Shown piece by piece: positions 56,673-64,000 of a stretch of DNA of 64,000 nt (positions within the stretch are counted from its first letter, which is position 1; each line of letters begins with the position of its first letter). Source of the DNA: JAGLWW01 sp964640225 (GTDB taxonomy: Archaea; Aenigmatarchaeota; Aenigmatarchaeia; PWEA01; JAGHBM01); assembly GCA_964640225.1 (NCBI GenBank), contig CAZXFI010000001.1, forward strand, positions 62,001-126,000, in the 5' to 3' direction. Both the position numbers and the translations under genes were made by a program. Under the pieces are notes generated by a model, which saw only the letters and a program-made list of their open reading frames with translations, did not search any database and had not been told where the DNA came from.

Positions 56673-57986
56673 ATGACACGGAAAGTCTCGGTATATATGG
56701 AAACTTTCGGATGTAGCGCAAACCAGTCTCACTCGGAGGTTATGATGGGTTTGCTTGAGAAGGAGGGCTTCTCTATTGTAAAAGAACCCGAAGAAGCTGA
56801 TGTTCTCATAGTTAACACATGCGCAGTCAAAGAACCTACTGAAAAGAGGATTTTATACAAAATAAGAGAACTCAGGAAAAAATTCCCTGAAAAGAAGATG
56901 ATTATAGCAGGGTGCATGCCCGTGGCTGAATACGAAATTTTAAGGTCAAAGGAGCCTTTAGCAAGTCTTTTAGGGCCGAGAGACTGCCTTAAAATCGGTG
57001 AATGTGTGAAAAAGACTTTGAAAGGTCTCAGGGTAGACTATTTGGGAAATAAGAGAGAGAATAAGCTTTTTTGCGAGAGAAAGAGGCTCAACCCCCTTGT
57101 GGCAGTGGTGGAAATTTCGCAGGGCTGCCTTGGAGTCTGCTCATACTGCATAGTCAAAAAGGCCAAAGGCTGTCTCAGTTCTTACCCTGTGAGTGACATA
57201 ATAAAGAGCATAGAAATGTCACTTAAGCAGGGATGCAGGGAGGTGTGGCTCACTTCACAGGATTGCGGATGTTATGGAAAAGATATAAACAGCTCTCTTG
57301 TAGAATTAATGAGACAAGTGACAGACACGGAGGGCGACTTCAGGGTGAGACTGGGAATGTCAAACCCCAATCACGTAAAACCTCTGGCGAGCGACCTGAT
57401 TGAGCTTTACGGAGACAAAAAAATCTACAAATTCCTTCATTTGCCCCTTCAGAGCGGCTCTAACATAGTATTGAGAGACATGAAAAGACATTATGAGACA
57501 GAAGATTTTAAAGAATTGGTTAAAAAATTCAGGAAAGAGCTTCCCTTTGTCACTATCTGGACGGATGTGATAGTGGGTTTTCCGGGTGAGACAGAAAAAG
57601 ATTTTAAAGAGACAATCAGCCTGCTTAAAGAGACAAAACCCGACTTTGTAAACGCCAGCAAGTACGGCAACAGGCCAGGCACCGAGGCCGAGAAAATGGA
57701 ACAGGTTCCGGGAGAGGTAATAAAGTCAAGAAGCAGGGAATTGGGCTGTCTTGTTGAAAAGCTTAACATGGAAAGCAACAAAAGGTGGCTGGGAAAAGAG
57801 TGTCAGGTTCTTGTCACTGAAAGGGGACGCGGTAAAAACCAGTACACAGGCAGGAACGAGGCCTACAAGTCGGTTCTTATAGAGACAGAAAGAGACTTGC
57901 TGGGTAAGTTTGTCACTGTAAAGATAAACGATTCTGGCAAAAGGCACCTCAAGGGCTTCCTAAAATCCCGTAACCAGCCTGATTAG
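56673..57986 (+). CDS. MtaB-like tRNA methylthiotransferase
   Basis: A 437-residue radical-SAM methylthiotransferase. The N-terminal UPF0004 domain has ETFGCSANQSHS (C14) and VNTCAVKEPTE (about 50) and GCMPVAE (about 85), which supply the ligands for the auxiliary cluster. The radical SAM motif is QGCLGVCSYC (about 150-159, CxxxCxxC), and a TRAM domain follows near the C-terminus. Archaeal/eukaryal members (CDKAL1-like) convert t6A37 to ms2t6A37 in tRNA. The gene is AT-richer than its neighbours and holds three further TTGTCACT sites. Overlaps the convergent membrane gene by 27 bases. Confidence 0.9.
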   Translation: MTRKVSVYMETFGCSANQSHSEVMMGLLEKEGFSIVKEPEEADVLIVNTCAVKEPTEKRILYKIRELRKKFPEKKMIIAGCMPVAEYEILRSKEPLASLLGPRDCLKIGECVKKTLKGLRVDYLGNKRENKLFCERKRLNPLVAVVEISQGCLGVCSYCIVKKAKGCLSSYPVSDIIKSIEMSLKQGCREVWLTSQDCGCYGKDINSSLVELMRQVTDTEGDFRVRLGMSNPNHVKPLASDLIELYGDKKIYKFLHLPLQSGSNIVLRDMKRHYETEDFKELVKKFRKELPFVTIWTDVIVGFPGETEKDFKETISLLKETKPDFVNASKYGNRPGTEAEKMEQVPGEVIKSRSRELGCLVEKLNMESNKRWLGKECQVLVTERGRGKNQYTGRNEAYKSVLIETERDLLGKFVTVKINDSGKRHLKGFLKSRNQPD

Positions 57987-58295
57987 CCCGGGAATTCCTA
58001 TTATTTCCAGGGCAAAGTTTATGCCGTAAGCCAGCATCCCTATTGTTATGGAGTGCTCCCATGATATTCTTAAAAAAAGCTTTATAAGAATCACCCAAAC
58101 AAGCACACCAAGTATAATTGAAGAATAAGGCATCGGGATGTAAACCAAAGGAAGGAAGTAGTTGGCCATGGTGGCTAAAAAGGCTACGAGCAAAGACCTG
58201 GGATAGTTCGGACTTGACCTTAGCAGGCTTACGGACGCTATGAGAGCTATGGAAGACATTGCAAACGATATAATCAGGTAGAACAGGTCAATCAT
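57960..58295 (-). CDS. small membrane protein downstream of gatE
   Basis: A 111-residue hydrophobic protein with about four helices (about 3-23, 31-50, 57-73 and 85-105) and a GIPGLIRLV end. Basic residues are few and there are no motifs. The ATG overlaps the gatE stop by 4 bases (ATGA), so it is translationally coupled to gatE. It has no known partner in the Glu-tRNA(Gln) pathway, so the coupling may reflect expression level and not function. It overlaps the end of the mtaB-like gene by 27 bases. Confidence 0.65.
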   Translation of the reverse strand: MIDLFYLIISFAMSSIALIASVSLLRSSPNYPRSLLVAFLATMANYFLPLVYIPMPYSSIILGVLVWVILIKLFLRISWEHSITIGMLAYGINFALEIIGIPGLIRLVTGF

Positions 58296-60139
58296 AAGTG
58301 CTCCCCTATTTTCTTTTTAAGCCTCTCCGCAACAAGGTTTCCGTCTATTTTTCCCCTTGCCTCGGCCATTACAGGCCCCATTAGCTTATTGAAAGATTTT
58401 AATCCTTCTTTTTTGATTAATTCCTTGTCCAAAACCTTTTCTATTATTTTATCCAGTTCCTGCACGCTTAAAGACTTTACAGAGCCTAAAGATTTCTTCA
58501 AGCTTTTTCCGCTTGACATGCTCTCCAAAACGTCTGGAATTAACTCCTTTGGGATTTCATCCATCTCTTTGAACATATTTTTCAATTCTGAGTTTTTTAT
58601 TTTTTCTGTGTTTGCTCCCCTTCGCTTTAAATCCTTAATAACGTTTAAAAGTATGTCTGCCGCCCTTGCATGGTTTATTTTCATTTCAGCAAGCTCTTCA
58701 AACAGCGGCAGGAAGCGGGATTTTACCATTTGCCCTGCCAAATCCTGCGAAAGACCCATTTTCACGAACCTTTCTTTCCTTTCCTCAAGAGTTTCCGGTA
58801 TTCGTATGCTGAGCATTTCTCCGGTAACGCGAATGGGCTTGACATCTGTCTCCGGGTACATCCTTGCCCTTCCCGGCAGGGGCCTCAGATAAGAGGTTGT
58901 GAGGTCCTGATTAGCCATTCTTGTCTCCTCCGGTACCCCTTCCAGGGTTTTCTCCGCCCTTTCCAGGACTGACATACAAGCTTTCTTTGCCCTTTCCTCT
59001 TCCTCTGCGATTATTCCTACAACGTCTCTGTCAGTGCAGTCAAAACTCTTCCTGAGCTTCAGGAACTCCCTTGTAAGGTTGTATTTTCCTATATCCTCAT
59101 CTGAATGGATGAAGCCGCGCACCCCATATGGCTTCGCGTAATCGGAAAGCTCCCTACCGAAGGTTTTTTCCAGGCTTATGCTCCTCTTCAGAAGCCCCGC
59201 AAAACCCTTCAACTTAAAGGCAAAAACCTTTTTTTCCTCTTCAAGAAGCTTTGATATCATGGCGTTCCTGGTGTTGCCGAAAAGCAGCGTGACATCCAGT
59301 ATCTCCTTGTCCACCATGGCTTGTCTCTCTGCCAGCTCGCTCCTTATTTCAATCAGGCCGGCCTGCCTCTCCACCTCGGCCTCTATGACCTTGTCCATGG
59401 TCCTCAGCTCCTGGAGGCCTTTAATCTCTATCCTTGCCCCATCCTTTATGGAGACGTTTACGTCCTGCCTTATGGTGCCTATTCCCCTCTTGACACTCCC
59501 TGTCGCTCTGAGAAGCATGCCTATTTTCTCCGCGGTCTCCTTTGCATGGGCCGGGCTCTTTATATCGGGCGCCGTGCCCACCTCAATAAGGGGGATGCCC
59601 AGCCTGTCAAGCCCGTAAACCACCTTGTCGCCTTTTCTTTCAATTATCCTGGCGGCCTCTTCCTCAAGGCACACGTTTGTCACGCCGACCCTTCCCAAGG
59701 TCGTGTCCAGGAAACCGTCCATGCCGACTACGGCAGTCCTCTGGAAACCGGAGGTATTGGAGCCGTCTATGACCGTTTTCCTCATGAAGTGGATTTCATC
59801 CGGTATGTCGCAGTTAAGCATCCTGGCCATCTGTATGGCAATCCTGAAGGCCTCCGGATTCACGCCGTGAGGAGGCTCCTCGTCCCCTTCCACCAGGCAG
59901 CTCTCCCTGTCGTAAACGTTGTAAAGGAAAGACTTCTTCCTGAGAGACTCAAAGGCAGCGGCCCTGTCTATTTCCCCTGTTTCCCCGGCAACAGGCCTGA
60001 GCCGCCTTTCTATGCGAAATACAGGACTTTCATCCGTCATTCTTGAAATGCATTTGCAGAAAAGCTTCTTTGTATCCAACTGCTGGTGTATTTCAACCCC
60101 GGCCTTGAAGCCGAGTTTTTCAAAATTCAGACCTGTCAT
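58292..60139 (-). CDS. gatE: Glu-tRNA(Gln) amidotransferase subunit E
   Basis: A 615-residue kinase-like subunit of archaeal GatDE, which makes Gln-tRNA(Gln) from Glu-tRNA(Gln). Conserved segments are GFKAGVEIHQQLDTKKLFC (about 11-29), EEPPHGVNPEAF, the RTAVVGMDGFLDT and the AspRS-like insertion (about 285-390), and the helical tail (LSVQELDKIIEKVLD). GatD overlaps by 20 bases upstream. The pair confirms the archaeal indirect pathway of glutaminylation. Length and order are typical. Confidence 0.95.
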   Translation of the reverse strand: MTGLNFEKLGFKAGVEIHQQLDTKKLFCKCISRMTDESPVFRIERRLRPVAGETGEIDRAAAFESLRKKSFLYNVYDRESCLVEGDEEPPHGVNPEAFRIAIQMARMLNCDIPDEIHFMRKTVIDGSNTSGFQRTAVVGMDGFLDTTLGRVGVTNVCLEEEAARIIERKGDKVVYGLDRLGIPLIEVGTAPDIKSPAHAKETAEKIGMLLRATGSVKRGIGTIRQDVNVSIKDGARIEIKGLQELRTMDKVIEAEVERQAGLIEIRSELAERQAMVDKEILDVTLLFGNTRNAMISKLLEEEKKVFAFKLKGFAGLLKRSISLEKTFGRELSDYAKPYGVRGFIHSDEDIGKYNLTREFLKLRKSFDCTDRDVVGIIAEEEERAKKACMSVLERAEKTLEGVPEETRMANQDLTTSYLRPLPGRARMYPETDVKPIRVTGEMLSIRIPETLEERKERFVKMGLSQDLAGQMVKSRFLPLFEELAEMKINHARAADILLNVIKDLKRRGANTEKIKNSELKNMFKEMDEIPKELIPDVLESMSSGKSLKKSLGSVKSLSVQELDKIIEKVLDKELIKKEGLKSFNKLMGPVMAEARGKIDGNLVAERLKKKIGEHL

Positions 60140-61436
60140 TTATCTCTCCTCTCAAGTTCTCCCTTAAAAGCCTTTCCGCCTCCTCCCTTTTCTTGTAGTT
60201 GCCCAGAAGCCACGCAAGCTTTATGTAGGCTGTTTCTGCTGTCATATCTTCGCCCGGTATGACTCCCATCTCCTCAAGCTCCCTTCCCGTGGAATAAACG
60301 TTCATGTTTATCCTTCCGTTAAGGCACTGGGAAGTCATCACCACTATTCCTTTCTTCAAAAAAGCCTGAATTCCCTTGTAGAGCTCTTTGGGGACATGTC
60401 CTAGCCCGGTTCCCTCCAGAACCAGGCCTTTATACCCTTCCTTTACAAAAAAGTTCATTATCTTGGCTTCCATGTCAGGATAAGCCTTTAAAAGAGCTAC
60501 ATTGTCCTCAAAATTGGATTTTACGTTTAACTTACGCGAAGCGTCTCTTTTTCTATAATCCTCCCTGAAAAACCTTATATTCCCCTCGGGAGACACCAGA
60601 GCCCACGGGGTAGAATTAACGGACTTGAAAGCGTCCCTCCTGCTCGTGTGCATCTTCCTTGCCTTGCACGCGGGATATACAAGGCAAAAGTCATCGCTTT
60701 CCGTGGCATGCATGCACAACCCGACTTCCCCGAAATCGGTTTCTGTCAGGAACCTTACCGCGCATATAAGGTTAAACGGGCCGTCGGAAGAGGCGCGGTC
60801 GCTGGACCTCTGTGAACCAACGAGAACCACGGGCACGGGAAGCTCTTCCAACGCGAAAGCCAGGGCACAGGCCGTGTAATGGAGCGTGTCGGTGCCGTGG
60901 GTAACCAGGATGCCGTCGCATCCGCTTTCCACCTCTTTCTGTATTTCCTTGGCGAGTTTCTTGTAATCGGAGAATTTCATGTTTTCCGAAAGGATGTTCT
61001 CCACCTGCCTTCCGTGAATGTTGGCCATCTCGGCGAGTTCCGGCACGGAATCCACCAAATCCTCCGCCGTGAAGCTTGGTATAACTCCTCCTGTCTTGTA
61101 ATCCACTCTGGAGGCTATTGTTCCCCCCATTGAAAGAATAGAAATTTTTGGCTTGCTTTTATCGTGAACTTGGGGTTTAAAAGGTTTTTTAGGTTCTTTC
61201 ATGCCCTTTGAAACAAGGGTGACCCCTACTTCCTTTGAATAAGCCATGCCCACGTTATATCCGTTATCAAGCTTTATAACCAAAGCGTTTCGGTCTCCCA
61301 TGTCTATCCTTGGCATGAGCGTGCCTGAATAAACGTTATCTTCTTTTTTCACCTCTACACTATCGCCGATTTCTATTTTCTTCTTTTTCAGCATGTTTTG
61401 TATTTCCCTGGAGTACATATCTGAAACCCTAATCAT
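60120..61436 (-). CDS. gatD: Glu-tRNA(Gln) amidotransferase subunit D
   Basis: A 438-residue asparaginase-like subunit that releases ammonia from glutamine for GatE. Residues 1-75 form the small beta-barrel domain. The asparaginase signature GGTIASRVDYKTGG (about 105-118) contributes the catalytic Thr, and LVTHGTDTLHYTA (about 177-189) the second Thr-Asp pair. Lys of the catalytic set lies in HGRQVE... and AFKSVN segments further on. The gene order gatD-gatE with overlap is canonical in archaea. AT-rich sequence with TTTATAATAAG upstream (minus strand) provides a nearly leaderless start. Confidence 0.95.
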   Translation of the reverse strand: MIRVSDMYSREIQNMLKKKKIEIGDSVEVKKEDNVYSGTLMPRIDMGDRNALVIKLDNGYNVGMAYSKEVGVTLVSKGMKEPKKPFKPQVHDKSKPKISILSMGGTIASRVDYKTGGVIPSFTAEDLVDSVPELAEMANIHGRQVENILSENMKFSDYKKLAKEIQKEVESGCDGILVTHGTDTLHYTACALAFALEELPVPVVLVGSQRSSDRASSDGPFNLICAVRFLTETDFGEVGLCMHATESDDFCLVYPACKARKMHTSRRDAFKSVNSTPWALVSPEGNIRFFREDYRKRDASRKLNVKSNFEDNVALLKAYPDMEAKIMNFFVKEGYKGLVLEGTGLGHVPKELYKGIQAFLKKGIVVMTSQCLNGRINMNVYSTGRELEEMGVIPGEDMTAETAYIKLAWLLGNYKKREEAERLLRENLRGEINDRSEF

Positions 61437-61458
61437 ATATCATTTTCTTATTATAAAT

Positions 61459-64000
61459 TTACGTGGTGGCCACACTGACCTTTGTTTTTTCTCCCGAGTA
61501 TCCCTCGTTCTTTATGAAAAGGTCGTAGTATCCCCCGGCCCACCTCTCGTCGTTCACTATGTCTATTTTGTCAAAATTGAGTATTATGTTTATCACGTAG
61601 CTTATGGCCTCGTACGAGAAGGCGGGAAAAATCATGTCCCAGAAATCCCCGGAAGCTATGGAGTTTTCCTTTCCCTCCACGTTTGAGCACCCCTCCATAC
61701 TGAAGGCAAGCAGGACGTCATAAAGGGAGGTAATGCTGGCGTTGTAGGAATTGCCGTCCCGGCTATAATTTGAGTAAAGCGGCTCCTGGCCCGCGAAAAC
61801 CCAGGCCACGAAAAGGTTGTTGTCCGAATCCTCGGTGCATACCCACCTGTCGCTCTGGTTCGCAAACGAATTACCGGAAAGCGCGAAGTCAAGCCCGTGA
61901 GCGGCGTGGTAAAGAACGTGGCTGCAGTTTACCGTGTAGCTCTCAACCAGAGGATTATGGGAGCCGTTGAGCTCTATCCTTACCTTGAGGTTTTTTCCGG
62001 GATTGGTGAATACATGCTCCTCGCTTTTGTTCACCTCCTCCCAGTCCGTGCCGTTATTTGCGGAGAGGTAGTATCTTATGCCCTGGCCTGTGTCGCTTGC
62101 CCATAGAGTAGCTTTTGCTATGTTCTGGGTGGAAAAGGTACCGGAAACAGCGTAGCCAGGCCAATGCGTTTCCTCCTCCCCGATTGAATAGTCCGGGGGA
62201 TTCCCGATTCCCTGCTCCCTGTAGGCGTCCCTGGAAACCTCTCCGTAGGAGGAGTTGCGGAAAAGGTACACGTAATAGGTTAGGTTCAACCCGGAAATGT
62301 CCGTGAAATGCCACCACTCGCTGATTCTGAAGCCGTTCCAGTTCTCATCCAGCATCCTGATTTTGTTGAAACTGCTCATCTGCGAGGTGTTGGGGAACAT
62401 GACAGCAAAAGTGTTGTCCGAATTCATGTCCTCCTTGACGGCGTACCAGTAGCCCCCCAGTTCAGACTTCAGGTAATCCCTGCTGTAACCCGAGGGCAGG
62501 CCTGCCTGAGAAGCTCCGCACACGTTGGTTATGAGATGGGTGGTGTTTTCAAATGCTATACAGTGGTATCCGTTGCTGGGCCAGTCTACCAGCATGTACC
62601 ACGAAACATTCACGGAGGGCGAATCCGTGTCAAACTCGTCCCTTACCTTGTAGTAGGGTTTGTCGTCAAAGAAAATAAAATACCTCGTGTCGCTCACCGA
62701 GTCTCCCTCTATAACGCCGCTCCAGTTTGACTTTATTACCGTGGCCAAGGGCCCCTCGTCCGTTACCTCGTAGCTGTAGGTGGACTGGCCCATTGTGTAG
62801 TTGTCCTTTCCAGTGGGGTTGTTGTTGTAAAGTATGTTTGAGGTCTTGGGAGGCACGTCCTGCCCGTTTGTCACCGAAAGAATATCAGTCGCCTGTGATA
62901 AGGGATAACCCACATCCGCCGAGGTCCCGCCTCCCGTGTATTCAACGTAATAATCGCCTGTTATCTGAAAATAACCGGAGCCCGCGGCCAGGCCCGGAGA
63001 GTCTTCGGGATAACCGGGGTACTGGGCATAGGAATTGTTGTAATAGACGTAATAGGTTTCCGTGGAGCCGTTTTCTATGCTTACCTCAAACAGCACCCTG
63101 GCTTCCTGGCACTTTTCCTGGTACACCTCCCCGAAAACCTGGGAAGGCATCTCGTTCCCCAGGGAATCCGTGACCCTTATCTCCCTGCTGCAGTTTTCCG
63201 CGGAATTCCCGAAATCCAGGGGCAAGTCCACGGTGTAGTTAGTGAGATTGGAATTCTGGCCGTTGGTTATGTTTATCTCCCTTCTCTTTCCCCAGCTGTA
63301 GTTCCACCAGTCAAGCACCAGGTTTCCGTCCTCTACCGTAGCGTTTACAAGCGTTTCAAAATCGGATTCCGAGTCTATCGGGTTGTAAATCACGGAATAT
63401 GCCTGCTCGTTCAGGCTTATGTCGGCCTTTACAAAGTCTGATTTTGCGCTTAAAACGTAGGTTATGCTGTAATTGAATCCGGAATCCAGCGTAAGGCTCA
63501 CCTTTATTCTTCCCATGCCAAGGTGGCTTCCTGAATCCAGAAGTTCGGTGTAGCCCGTGCCTGAAGACGAGTTCTCCATATCCAGTATGCTTACCTGCGA
63601 GCCGTTGGGCGTTACGTTGAAACCGGAATCCTTTATCCACAGCTTTTTGATTAGTTTCCCCGTGTCAAGGCTTTCCGGGCTTGTGATGTTGCCTGTCTTG
63701 TTTACTGCAAAAAGCACGCGGGAGTTTTCCAGGACAAGCTCCTTCTTTCCGTCGCCCGTGACATCGGCCTCGTAAGCCCTCACGTCTGCTCCCGTGGATA
63801 TCACAATGTCTCCCTCTCTTTTCCACATGCCTTTGGAAAAAAGCTCGTGCTCGCTTTCCATTTCATAAATCACCGAGTTGTCCGCCGAGGAAACCTTGTA
63901 TTCCCCCTTGCCCACGGTTATGCCTATTTTCCTGGAACTCCCGTTGCCCTCGTAAGAGACCTCTTTCACGGCGGAATTTATCCTGTGCATGGAATTTTTT
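61459..64000 (-). CDS. large surface protein, 5' partial
   Basis: At least 843 residues; the frame stays open to the window edge upstream of the internal Met at 63990, so the N-terminus is missing. The protein is rich in Ser, Thr, Asn and Tyr, with many N-glycosylation-like NxS/T sites. WWNYSWGKRREINITNGQNS (at about 228) and a nearby YYVYYNN match a DUF2341-like lectin-type domain. VTGDGKKELVL is an FG-GAP-like calcium loop. A second DUF2341-like unit and beta-sandwich repeats (YVYLFRNSSYG) follow. The C-terminus ends in a sheet without an anchor. Likely a secreted adhesin or S-layer-like protein; the far end of the gene needs the next window. Confidence 0.75.
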   Translation of the reverse strand, partial: KNSMHRINSAVKEVSYEGNGSSRKIGITVGKGEYKVSSADNSVIYEMESEHELFSKGMWKREGDIVISTGADVRAYEADVTGDGKKELVLENSRVLFAVNKTGNITSPESLDTGKLIKKLWIKDSGFNVTPNGSQVSILDMENSSSGTGYTELLDSGSHLGMGRIKVSLTLDSGFNYSITYVLSAKSDFVKADISLNEQAYSVIYNPIDSESDFETLVNATVEDGNLVLDWWNYSWGKRREINITNGQNSNLTNYTVDLPLDFGNSAENCSREIRVTDSLGNEMPSQVFGEVYQEKCQEARVLFEVSIENGSTETYYVYYNNSYAQYPGYPEDSPGLAAGSGYFQITGDYYVEYTGGGTSADVGYPLSQATDILSVTNGQDVPPKTSNILYNNNPTGKDNYTMGQSTYSYEVTDEGPLATVIKSNWSGVIEGDSVSDTRYFIFFDDKPYYKVRDEFDTDSPSVNVSWYMLVDWPSNGYHCIAFENTTHLITNVCGASQAGLPSGYSRDYLKSELGGYWYAVKEDMNSDNTFAVMFPNTSQMSSFNKIRMLDENWNGFRISEWWHFTDISGLNLTYYVYLFRNSSYGEVSRDAYREQGIGNPPDYSIGEEETHWPGYAVSGTFSTQNIAKATLWASDTGQGIRYYLSANNGTDWEEVNKSEEHVFTNPGKNLKVRIELNGSHNPLVESYTVNCSHVLYHAAHGLDFALSGNSFANQSDRWVCTEDSDNNLFVAWVFAGQEPLYSNYSRDGNSYNASITSLYDVLLAFSMEGCSNVEGKENSIASGDFWDMIFPAFSYEAISYVINIILNFDKIDIVNDERWAGGYYDLFIKNEGYSGEKTKVSVATT

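Noticed and set aside
1..64000. CRISPR arrays, rRNA genes, transposases, integrases
   Set aside because: I found no spaced direct repeats of array type, no rRNA-like blocks and no transposase or integrase motifs.

Overview
This window is archaeal chromosome. It encodes TFB, Alba, an archaeal-type proteasome alpha subunit, the Rrp4/Rrp41/Rrp42 exosome, Rpp30 and Pop5 of RNase P, GatDE, Trm1, ABCE1/Rli1, Mre11-Rad50 and eukaryote-like ribosomal proteins (eL15, eL43). TATA boxes of the TTTAAA type often sit about 25-30 bases before start codons, so many genes look leaderless or short-leadered. Dense packing, many small orphan proteins, Cys-rich surface proteins and a CxxC-x17-CxxC mini-protein suggest a DPANN-like lineage. 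That placement is inference; there is no rRNA in the window.

Layout. 1-3895: tandem cysteine-rich proteins with type IV pilin-like N-termini. 4024-8918: alba, then the core operon psmA-sdo1-rrp4-rrp41-rrp42-eL43-rpoP-pfdB. 8953-20570: DHH phosphoesterase, phosphoesterase, a phosphoglycerate mutase of the bacterial type, a HerA-like ATPase, two unknown genes, rad50-mre11, proS, and a PurF-like protein whose glutaminase site is degenerate. 20627-21159: tRNA-Arg and tRNA-Glu, each interrupted by two introns. 21184-32487: a secreted FG-GAP protein, a MacB-like ABC export operon with a divergent membrane winged-helix regulator, a membrane-anchored beta-propeller protein, a YhaM-like nuclease and small membrane proteins. 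32552-32791: tRNA-Leu with three introns. 32946-43838: surface and membrane proteins, RNase P subunits with eL15, a glycerate kinase/glycosyltransferase pair, NreA and an MFS carrier. 43835-61436: YchF-like GTPase, ABCE1, an unknown three-gene operon (coiled coil, endonuclease IV-like TIM barrel, nucleotidyltransferase-HEPN fusion), Trm1, TFB, an AAA/winged-helix ATPase, an MtaB-like methylthiotransferase and GatED. 61459-64000: a large surface protein cut by the window end.

The strongest unusual signal is the set of seven introns in the three tRNA genes. Related introns recur at different positions (anticodon loop in Arg and Glu, D-loop in Leu). A second family lies at the same D-loop site in Glu and Leu, bounded by a GTGGCCA direct repeat. 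T-loop introns fall at 59/60 in Arg and Leu. A relative of the Arg T-loop intron lies just outside the tRNA-Arg gene. In tRNA-Leu one D-loop intron breaks up the left boundary of the next, which suggests ordered splicing.

Other items: the Cys-rich pilin-like cluster; two leaders (alba, proS) that pair a mini-ORF with a hairpin and T-tract; the splitting of the RNase P/proteasome/exosome gene order into two loci; and the coiled coil/TIM barrel/MNT-HEPN operon.
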